Under the pieces are notes generated by a model that made no database searches, was not told where the DNA came from, and was given only the letters and a program-made list of their open reading frames with translations. A stretch of 64,000 bases of DNA, from assembly GCA_020632875.1 (NCBI GenBank), contig JACKET010000005.1:124001-188000 (forward strand). Reading direction: 5' to 3'. This document shows, one piece after another, positions 49,940 to 56,291 of the stretch (the first letter of the stretch is position 1; each line of letters opens with the position of its first letter). The position numbers and the translations under genes are program-made. The DNA comes from Alphaproteobacteria bacterium. GTDB lineage: Bacteria > Myxococcota_A > UBA796 > GCA-2862545.

Positions 49940-50086
49940 CTACGTCAGGGCCTCCAGCACGACCGCATCGAGTCGCGTCTGGGAAGTGGAATTTGTGGCT
50001 TCTGGGCTCAACCGCGCTCCTGGACGCACGGGTTCGATCGGAAGAGTAACAGTGGAATCGACAGTTGTGTGGAATTTTTGTTCCAC
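49940..50086 (-). CDS. possible 48-residue protein or small RNA region
   Basis: A short minus-strand frame ending 28 bases before the terminator at 49880-49911. From the GTG at 50086 it would give a 48-residue protein (MEQKFHTTVDSTVTLPIEP at the start). No ribosome site precedes the GTG, the composition is AT-richer than other genes, and no domain is seen. A hairpin GTGGAA-N6-TTCCAC covers its first codons. A small RNA ending at the terminator is as likely. The gap 49767-50238 holds only this, the terminator and the 49798 hairpin. Confidence 0.25.
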   Translation of the reverse strand: MEQKFHTTVDSTVTLPIEPVRPGARLSPEATNSTSQTRLDAVVLEALT

Positions 50087-50238
50087 GCGGTTCGGATCCC
50101 GGGTGCGATCGTGCGAATGATCGGCGTTGTACCGATGTCTCGAAGATTCTTTCGACGGGTGGTGACAGGACGCGACGGAGGCGGTGTCCCACTCGCGAAC
50201 CCCGGTCACCCCGGGGCACGCTGATGAGGGAGAGTGCC

Positions 50239-50958
50239 ATGTACCTTATGGGAACGCTGATCCTGTCCTTGACGGGCTGCTACTTCGAGATCCACGAGAA
50301 CACCGGGCGCAACTGCGTCGAGGTCTGTACGGACGGCCAGTGCGAGACGACCTGCACGGGCGACGGCTTCCTCGACGGGCTGGGTGACGACCACGACGAC
50401 GTCGACACCGATGGCGACGGGGTGCCCGACTGGTTCGAGGACTGGTGCCAGACCGACCCCAACGACTGGGACTCCGACGACGACGGCATCCCCGACGGCC
50501 AGGAGGACCCGGACGGCGACGGCTACACGAACGCGGAAGAGTCGGTTCCCTGCACCGATCCGCTCGACCCGAACAGCCACCCCGACGCGGGCGACTCCGA
50601 CGGCGACGGCATCCCCGACGACGAGGAGGTCGACAACGGCACCGACCCGAACAACAGCGACACCGACGGCGACGGCGTGAACGACGGCGACGAGACGGCC
50701 CACGGCTGTGATCCGGTCGATCCGGACTCCGACGACGACGGCCTGCTCGATGGCGAGGAGACGGTCATCGGCACCGATCCGAACAACTGCGACACCGACG
50801 GAGACGGCGTGAACGACGGTCCCGAGGTCGATCGCGGCACGAACCCGCTCGAGCCCGACACCGACGGCGACGGCGACACGGATGGGGAAGAGCTCGACTG
50901 CCACAGCTCCCCGCTCGACCCCTACATGACCTGCGACAACGCCTGCCCCACGCCGTAG
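50239..50958 (+). CDS. TSP3-repeat lipoprotein
   Basis: A 239-residue lipoprotein. The ATG at 50239 is preferred over 50224 because GAGGGAGAG lies just upstream of it and it opens MYLMGTLILSLTGCYF with a lipobox Cys. After a Cys-containing segment (CVEVCTDGQCETTC) there are about seven thrombospondin type 3 repeats (DTDGDGVPD, DSDGDGIPDDEEV, DSDDDGLLDGEET), expected to bind Ca2+ as a stiff surface rod. It ends with three Cys. No adjacent gene is clearly coupled. Confidence 0.85.
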   Translation: MYLMGTLILSLTGCYFEIHENTGRNCVEVCTDGQCETTCTGDGFLDGLGDDHDDVDTDGDGVPDWFEDWCQTDPNDWDSDDDGIPDGQEDPDGDGYTNAEESVPCTDPLDPNSHPDAGDSDGDGIPDDEEVDNGTDPNNSDTDGDGVNDGDETAHGCDPVDPDSDDDGLLDGEETVIGTDPNNCDTDGDGVNDGPEVDRGTNPLEPDTDGDGDTDGEELDCHSSPLDPYMTCDNACPTP

Positions 50959-50966
50959 GTTCGAAT

Positions 50967-50992
50967 GCGGGCTCCACCACCGTGGAGCCCGC
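50967..50992 (+). terminator. hairpin 3' of the TSP3 gene
   Basis: GCGGGCTCCAC (50967-50977), loop CACC, GTGGAGCCCGC (50982-50992): an 11-bp perfect stem starting eight bases after the stop. There is no U-tract, so it would act with Rho or as a 3' stabiliser. Confidence 0.55.
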
Positions 50993-51021
50993 AACTCCCC
51001 GGAGATCCGGGCTCGTCGAGC

Positions 51022-51085
51022 CGGGATTCCCACAGGGAGGAGTCAGCGGCTTCAAGCCGCTGAAGGCTCCCGGTCCCCTGAATTC
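51022..51085 (+). repeat. repeat family C, copy 3
   Basis: GGGATTCCC, then AGGGAGGAGTCAGCGGCTT with AAGCCGCTGAAGGCTCCCGG, ending near GAATTC. Between the TSP3 gene and the HisKA-REC-cyclase gene, same strand as copy 1. The 9-bp stem CAGCGGCTT/AAGCCGCTG is perfect. Confidence 0.85.
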
Positions 51086-51122
51086 ACATGTCTGGGATGC
51101 AAGGTGCAGTTAGTGGGGCCGG

Positions 51123-52658
51123 ATGAACCGCCCGGACCCCATCCAGCTGTCGCCGTTCCGCGTGAAGCTGTCGGCCATCCTCGCTTCTGTCGAGCGGGTG
51201 GCCGAGAGTCCGGAGTGCCGGGCCTCCGACGAGATCAAGCGGGATCTCGACACCATCGCCAGCGCCACCGAGACGCTGAGAACCCGCGTCGACCGCCTCG
51301 CACAGGGCAATCCCGACGGCTGGTCGGCCTCCAAGATGCGCCACGACCTGCGCACGCCGCTCAATCACATCATCGGCTACGGCGAGATCCTGCTGCAAGA
51401 GGCCGAGGATGTCGGTGCCGACACCATCGTCCGCGATCTGTCGCGCATCGTGCGCGGCGGGAAGGAGGTCCTCGCGGATCTCGACGAGCTGGTGCGCGAG
51501 CTCGTGCAGCCGGGTAGCCCGCCCGCCCCCACGCCCATCGGCGTCCCCCGCGCGCGCGTTCCGCAGCCGGCGGCGTTCGTGCCGCGCCCGACCGACCACC
51601 ACGGCCGCATCCTCGTGGTCGACGACAACTCCGCGAACCGCGAGCTGCTCACGCGGGGCCTGTCGAAACAGGGCCATACCTGCGAGACCGCCGCGGATGG
51701 CGCCCAGGCGCTCGAGAAGCTCGAGTCCGGCGAGTTCGACCTCGTCCTCCTCGACCTCGTGATGCCGCGGCTCGACGGCATCGGCGTGCTCACCGTGATG
51801 AAGCAGGATCCGATGCTCCGCCGCATCCCGGTCATCATGATCAGCGGCCACGACGACCTCCCGCAGGTCGTGAAGTGCATCCAGCTCGGCGCCGACGACT
51901 ACCTGTCGAAGCCCTTCGATTCAGTGCTCCTCCAGGCGCGCATCGGCGCGTGCCTCGAGAAGAAGGCCCTGGTCGACAAGCAGTCCGAGCACCTCGAGCA
52001 GATCGAGCTCGAGCGCAAGCGGGCGAACGAGCTGCTGCGCGTCATCCTGCCCGACCCCATCGTCCACGAGCTGCAGCAGACCGACACCGTCACGCCGCGC
52101 CTGCACCACCGGGTGGCCGTGCTCTTCTGCGACATCGTCGGGTTCACGGCCTACTCCGAGAACCGCGCGCCCGAAGAGATCCTCGCCAACCTGCAGAAGC
52201 TCGTCGAGGCCTACGAAGGGCTGATGGGCCTGCACAAGATGCAGAAGATCAAGACCATCGGCGACTCGTTCATGGCGGCGGCCGGGCTGCTCGAAGCGGT
52301 CGAGAACCCGGTGCTCCAGTGCGTGCGCTGCGGTCGCGACATGATCCGGCTCTCCGACGAGCTCAAGACCACCTGGGGCGTTCGCGTGGGGGTCTCCTAC
52401 GGGCCCGTCGTGGCCGGGGTCCTCGGGCGGCAGCAGTTCCAGTTCGACCTCTGGGGCGACACGGTGAACACCGCCGCCCGCGTCGAGGCGCACGGTCGCG
52501 AGAACGCGGTGTGCCTGTCGGGTCCGGCGTGGGATGCGCTGGCGGGTCAGCCGGGCGTCCAGGCCGAGTCGCTCGGATCCGTGAAGATGAAGGGCAAGGG
52601 GCTCGTCCCATTGTTCAGGGTCATCCGGGTAGATGGCGAAAGTGTGGGCATCGGGTGA
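51123..52658 (+). CDS. HisKA-like, receiver and class III cyclase fusion
   Basis: A 511-residue soluble protein. Residues 1-60 are helical. A HisKA-type phosphoacceptor box HDLRTPLNHIIGYGE is near 75, but no HATPase domain follows. A receiver domain occupies about 160-275 (ILVVDDNSANRELL; phospho-acceptor Asp in LLDLVMP near 211; Lys in LSKPFD near 263). A class III nucleotidyl cyclase domain runs from about 325 to 500: VAVLFCDIVGFT and TIGDSFMAAAG carry the two metal Asp, and GDTVNTAARVE is present. The protein would make cAMP or cGMP under control of phosphorylation by a separate kinase. Confidence 0.85.
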   Translation: MNRPDPIQLSPFRVKLSAILASVERVAESPECRASDEIKRDLDTIASATETLRTRVDRLAQGNPDGWSASKMRHDLRTPLNHIIGYGEILLQEAEDVGADTIVRDLSRIVRGGKEVLADLDELVRELVQPGSPPAPTPIGVPRARVPQPAAFVPRPTDHHGRILVVDDNSANRELLTRGLSKQGHTCETAADGAQALEKLESGEFDLVLLDLVMPRLDGIGVLTVMKQDPMLRRIPVIMISGHDDLPQVVKCIQLGADDYLSKPFDSVLLQARIGACLEKKALVDKQSEHLEQIELERKRANELLRVILPDPIVHELQQTDTVTPRLHHRVAVLFCDIVGFTAYSENRAPEEILANLQKLVEAYEGLMGLHKMQKIKTIGDSFMAAAGLLEAVENPVLQCVRCGRDMIRLSDELKTTWGVRVGVSYGPVVAGVLGRQQFQFDLWGDTVNTAARVEAHGRENAVCLSGPAWDALAGQPGVQAESLGSVKMKGKGLVPLFRVIRVDGESVGIG

Positions 52659-52667
52659 CAGCTCCTC

Positions 52668-52691
52668 GCACCCCTGGTGTCCAAGGGGTGC
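52668..52691 (+). terminator. hairpin 3' of the cyclase gene
   Basis: GCACCCCT (52668-52675), an 8-base loop, AGGGGTGC (52684-52691): an 8-bp perfect stem between the cyclase stop (52658) and the sigma-factor start (52734). It may lower read-through between the two. No U-run follows. Confidence 0.45.
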
Positions 52692-52733
52692 AGAAGGGAG
52701 AGCAATGCGGCTCGAGATGACCCGGAGCGTGCT

Positions 52734-53216
52734 GTGAGCGTCGACGTCGGTCGGCTCTACGAGCAGTTCGGCCCGATGGTCTATCGGCGCTGCAGGTTCC
52801 TGCTCCGCAACGAGGAGAAGGCGATGGAAGCCACCCAGGACGTGTTCGTACAGGTGCTGCGCCGAGCGGACGAGCTCGAGGTGTCGGCCCCGTCGTCGCT
52901 GCTCTACCGGATCGCGACGAACGTGTCGTTGAACCGGATCCGCACCGCGAAGCGTCACCCCGAGCACTCCGACGACGAGCTCCTCACGCGCATCGCCCGC
53001 GCGCCGCTCGTCGAGGAGCGCACCCTCGCGAGCGCCATGCTCGCGAAGCTGTTCGGCGGCGAGAAGGAGACCACCGCGACCATCGCGGTCCTCCACCTCC
53101 TCGACGGGCTCACGCTCGAAGAGGTCGCCGAAGAGGTCGGGATGAGCGTCTCCGGTGTCCGGAAGCGGTTGCGCCAGCTCCGCGCCCATCTGCACGAGCT
53201 CGAGGAGGCCGCATGA
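52734..53216 (+). CDS. ECF-type RNA polymerase sigma factor
   Basis: A 160-residue sigma-70 family factor from a GTG at 52734 (GGAG seven bases upstream). Region 2 begins at about residue 8 (YEQFGPMVYRRCRFLL, then EATQDVFVQVLRR), region 4 is near 105-155 (TLEEVAEEVGMSVSGVRKRL). No region 3, as expected for the extracytoplasmic-function class. Its stop overlaps the next start by ATGA, so factor and membrane protein are made together, the usual layout of a sigma/anti-sigma pair. Confidence 0.9.
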   Translation: MSVDVGRLYEQFGPMVYRRCRFLLRNEEKAMEATQDVFVQVLRRADELEVSAPSSLLYRIATNVSLNRIRTAKRHPEHSDDELLTRIARAPLVEERTLASAMLAKLFGGEKETTATIAVLHLLDGLTLEEVAEEVGMSVSGVRKRLRQLRAHLHELEEAA

Positions 53217-53962
53217 CCCGTCGGATTCCAGATCTCCTGCTCGAGCGGTACGCGCTCGGTGAGCTCGACGAGGCGAGGCGCGCCGAGATCGCCGCCCGCA
53301 TCGCCGAGGATCCCGAGACCGCGAGCCGTCTCGCCGCCATCGGGGAGTCGAATGGCGCCGTGCTGAAGGCCATGCCCCCGCGGGTGTTCGCGGCGGCGGT
53401 CGACGAGCGCGCCCGTCTGGCCGCGCCCGAAGCGCGTGGGTTCCGCTGGGGCCTCGTCGCTCCGCTGCTCGTGGCGGCCGTCGCGGTGCTCGTCGCCATC
53501 CCGGTCGTGACGCAGGTGCCCGGGCCCGGCCTCGAGGTGACGCGTGCGAAGGGCGACGCGATGGTGTTCGTGCACCGCCAGGGCAAGGGCGAGCCCGAGG
53601 CCCTGCGCGACGGCGCGAAGGCCGGCGAAGGCGACGTGCTCCAGCTGTCGTACACGGCATCGGGCGCGGAGTTCGGCGCCATCCTGAGCGTCGACGGGCG
53701 CGGCACCGTCACGTGGCACCTGCCGCAGAACGGGCGCCGCGCGGTGCGGCTGCAGCCCGGCGCGGGCGTGCCGCTCGACCACAGCTACGAGCTCGACGAT
53801 GCGCCGGGCTTCGAGCGGTTCGTCCTCGTCACGGGCCCGGCCGACTTCGACCTCCAGGATGTCGAGGATGCAGCGGCGGAGTGGGCGGGTCACGGGAACC
53901 TCAGGCTGGATCCTCCGCTGCGGAGTACGTTGTTCACCGTGAGCAAGGAGGGCGCGCGATGA
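53213..53962 (+). CDS. membrane anti-sigma-like protein with C-terminal sensor domain
   Basis: A 249-residue protein. The first 55 residues (LLERYALGELDEARRAEIAA) match the helical start of zinc-finger anti-sigma factors, but the His/Cys of the zinc site are missing. A membrane helix (GLVAPLLVAAVAVLVAIPVV) lies near 80-100. The outside domain (about 105-249) has a DUF4384-like beta fold. By position it should hold the sigma factor until an envelope signal acts on the outer domain. The stop overlaps the caspase gene by ATGA. Confidence 0.75.
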   Translation: MTRRIPDLLLERYALGELDEARRAEIAARIAEDPETASRLAAIGESNGAVLKAMPPRVFAAAVDERARLAAPEARGFRWGLVAPLLVAAVAVLVAIPVVTQVPGPGLEVTRAKGDAMVFVHRQGKGEPEALRDGAKAGEGDVLQLSYTASGAEFGAILSVDGRGTVTWHLPQNGRRAVRLQPGAGVPLDHSYELDDAPGFERFVLVTGPADFDLQDVEDAAAEWAGHGNLRLDPPLRSTLFTVSKEGAR

Positions 53963-56007
53963 TTCCGTCCGTGCGCCACCTGGCGCTCTCTCTCGCACTG
54001 GTCGGCCTCCCCTCGCTGGGGTGGGCCGACACACGGCGTTTCGCGCTCATCGCGGGGGCCAACGACGGCGGCGCCGACCGCATCACGCTCCGGTATGCGG
54101 TGTCCGACGCCACGGCGTTCGGCGCGGTCCTCGAAGACCTCGGCGGCGTGCCGCGGTCCAACCAGACGCTGCTCATCGAGCCCGACCGGGCCGTGCTGCA
54201 AGACGCCATCCACAACCTCGCCGAGACCGTGAAGGTCGCCGAAGAGCGGGGGATGCGCACCGAGGTCGTCTTCTACTACAGCGGGCACTCCAACGAAGAC
54301 GGCCTGCTGCTCGGCGACACGCAGTACGACTACCCGGCGTTGAAAGAAGATCTCGAGTCGATCGGGGCCGACGTTCGCATCGCGGTGCTCGACAGCTGCG
54401 CGTCCGGGGCGCTCGTCCGCACGAAGGGCGGCGTGGCCCGGCCGGCGTTCCTCGAAGACCGCAGCAACGACGTCGAGGGCACGGCCTACCTGATGTCCAG
54501 CTCGGCCGACGAGGCGGCTCAGGAGTCCGATGCGGTGGGTGCGTCGTTCTTCACGCACTACCTCGTGTCCGGCCTCCGGGGCGGCGCCGACCTCTCGCAG
54601 GACGGGCGCGTCACCCTCGACGAGGCCTACCGCTACGCGACGGCCGAGACGCTGAAGCGCACCGAGCGCACGAGCCTCGGCGCGCAGCACGCCACCTACA
54701 GCTACAAGCTCGGCGGGCACGGGGATTTCGTGTTCACCGACCTCTCCGCCACCACGTCGTCGCTCGTGCTCGACGAGGGCACGCGCGGGCGGTTCTTCGT
54801 GCGCGACGACGAGGGCAACCTCATCGCCGAGGTCGAGAAGAACGACGGGCGTTCGGTCGAGCTCGCGCTTCGTCCCGGCACGTACACCGTGGTGCTCGAC
54901 CGCGAGTCGAAGCAGTTCGACGGGGTGTTCGACATCGGCGAGGCCGAGCACCTGATGATCGGCGACATCGAGTTCCTCGAGTTCCAGGGCGAGGTCGCGA
55001 CGGCCCGCGGGGGCCAGGCGGTCGCGGCGGCACCCCCCGACGCGCCCGTGGCTGGCGAGGATTCCGAGGCCATCGCCCCGCTGGCGCCCGTCTCGCCTGG
55101 CGCGATGGACCCGGTCGACACGGGCGTGCGCATGAGCCTCGGCGTGGCGCGCGCGGCCAGCACGGGCTTCGAGCTCGGCGTGGTGGGCGCCATCGCGACC
55201 GACGTGGCCGGCACCCAGATCGGCACGGCCTTCAACAAGGCCGACTCCGTCGAGGGGATGCAGGTCTCGCTCGCGTACAACCAGGCTGCGGTGCTGCACG
55301 GGATGCAGATCGCGATGGGCGTGAACGTCGTGAGCGGGGTGTCGACGGGCTGGCAGAGCGCCATGTTCCTGAACGTCGCGAGCGGCGAGCTCACGGGGTT
55401 CCAGTCGGCGTTCGTGAACGTGGGCGAGCGGGTGCGCGGCATCCAGACGGGCTTCGTGAACCAGGCGCGGGAGGCCCACGGGATCCAGATCGGGCTCGTG
55501 AACGCCGGCGGCGACGGCAGCGGCGTGCAGTTCGGGCTCGTGAACGTCGCGGGCGACTACAAGGGCGCGGCCTTCGGGCTCGTGACGGTCCACAAGAAGG
55601 GGTACAACCACGTCTTCGTGAACTCGGGGACGATCGACCCGTTCCTGGTGAGCGCGTCCTGGGGCAGCCAGTACGTCTACACGAACGTGCAGCTGGGCAT
55701 GCAGTTCAAGTCGGGCGGCAACCCGAGCCTGGCGGTCGGCATCGGCGGACACCTGCCCATCCGGAAGTTCTACGTGGATGGCGACATCGGCGGCGGGTAC
55801 CGCTTCGGCGGGTCCGCCGAGGGGCCGGTGGTGCGGTTCCGGGTGCAGCCGGGCTTCGCGTTCGGGCAGCACTTCGCGATCCAGACGGGGATCATCGTCG
55901 AGGCGCAATCCGCGCTGGGGCTGCTGGGCCCCGACCCCACTCCCGAGGTGGTGACGATCGACGAGGTGGGTCGCACGGTCGGTTGGACGGTCGGGCTCCG
56001 GTTCTAG
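53959..56007 (+). CDS. secreted caspase-family peptidase with C-terminal beta-barrel-like domain
   Basis: A 682-residue protein with a signal peptide (LALSLALVGLPSLGWA). The caspase-like domain (about 25-260) has both catalytic residues: His110 in YYSGHSNEDG and Cys147 in LDSCASG. A beta-rich segment follows. From about 385 to 560 there are repeats of the type GxQxGxxN (GIQTGFVNQAREAHGIQIGLVN) as in LA_2272-like surface repeats, then a beta-barrel-like end (IGGGYRFGGSAEGPVVRFRV). It is co-translated with the sigma/anti-sigma pair. Such proteases cleave after Arg, Lys or Asp; targets are not known. Confidence 0.85.
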   Translation: MIPSVRHLALSLALVGLPSLGWADTRRFALIAGANDGGADRITLRYAVSDATAFGAVLEDLGGVPRSNQTLLIEPDRAVLQDAIHNLAETVKVAEERGMRTEVVFYYSGHSNEDGLLLGDTQYDYPALKEDLESIGADVRIAVLDSCASGALVRTKGGVARPAFLEDRSNDVEGTAYLMSSSADEAAQESDAVGASFFTHYLVSGLRGGADLSQDGRVTLDEAYRYATAETLKRTERTSLGAQHATYSYKLGGHGDFVFTDLSATTSSLVLDEGTRGRFFVRDDEGNLIAEVEKNDGRSVELALRPGTYTVVLDRESKQFDGVFDIGEAEHLMIGDIEFLEFQGEVATARGGQAVAAAPPDAPVAGEDSEAIAPLAPVSPGAMDPVDTGVRMSLGVARAASTGFELGVVGAIATDVAGTQIGTAFNKADSVEGMQVSLAYNQAAVLHGMQIAMGVNVVSGVSTGWQSAMFLNVASGELTGFQSAFVNVGERVRGIQTGFVNQAREAHGIQIGLVNAGGDGSGVQFGLVNVAGDYKGAAFGLVTVHKKGYNHVFVNSGTIDPFLVSASWGSQYVYTNVQLGMQFKSGGNPSLAVGIGGHLPIRKFYVDGDIGGGYRFGGSAEGPVVRFRVQPGFAFGQHFAIQTGIIVEAQSALGLLGPDPTPEVVTIDEVGRTVGWTVGLRF

Positions 56008-56031
56008 CGGGCCGCCGGAGTCGGACTGCGG

Positions 56032-56140
56032 GGTGTGAGCTACTTCACCAGATCCGGTGTCAGAGCAAACCCGAACATCGAAATAACCATCGTTGAATGG
56101 GTGGTATTTCTGATTCTACTTTTAACTTGACGTGTCAAGT
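56032..56140 (+). repeat. repeat family A, copy 3 (left half of an inverted pair)
   Basis: Begins GGTGTGAG (56032-56039), has TTCACC and the core GTGTCAGAGCAAACCCGAAC, and ends in ACTTGAC-GT-GTCAAGT (56125-56140). Only about 34 bases separate it from the facing copy 4, so together (56032-56279) they form one compact ~248-bp inverted element between the convergent genes ending at 56007 and 56292. Confidence 0.9.
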
Positions 56141-56173
56141 CCCCCCTCCGGGGATGGCATCGGCGAAGGTGGG

Positions 56174-56279
56174 TTGACGTGTCAATACAAAAGTAGAACG
56201 CGTCATATTCGCGCATCGTCGCTGTTATCCGCATGTTCGGGTTTGCTCTGACACCAGAATCGGTGAACTGGCTCACACC
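56174..56279 (-). repeat. repeat family A, copy 4 (right half of an inverted pair)
   Basis: Minus-strand orientation: TTGAC-GT-GTCAA (56174-56185) at its plus-strand left end, the core on the minus strand, and CTCACACC (56272-56279) at the outer end, the exact complement of GGTGTGAG in copy 3. The stretch 56008-56291 contains nothing else. Confidence 0.9.
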
Positions 56280-56291
56280 GCGACGCCCGCC

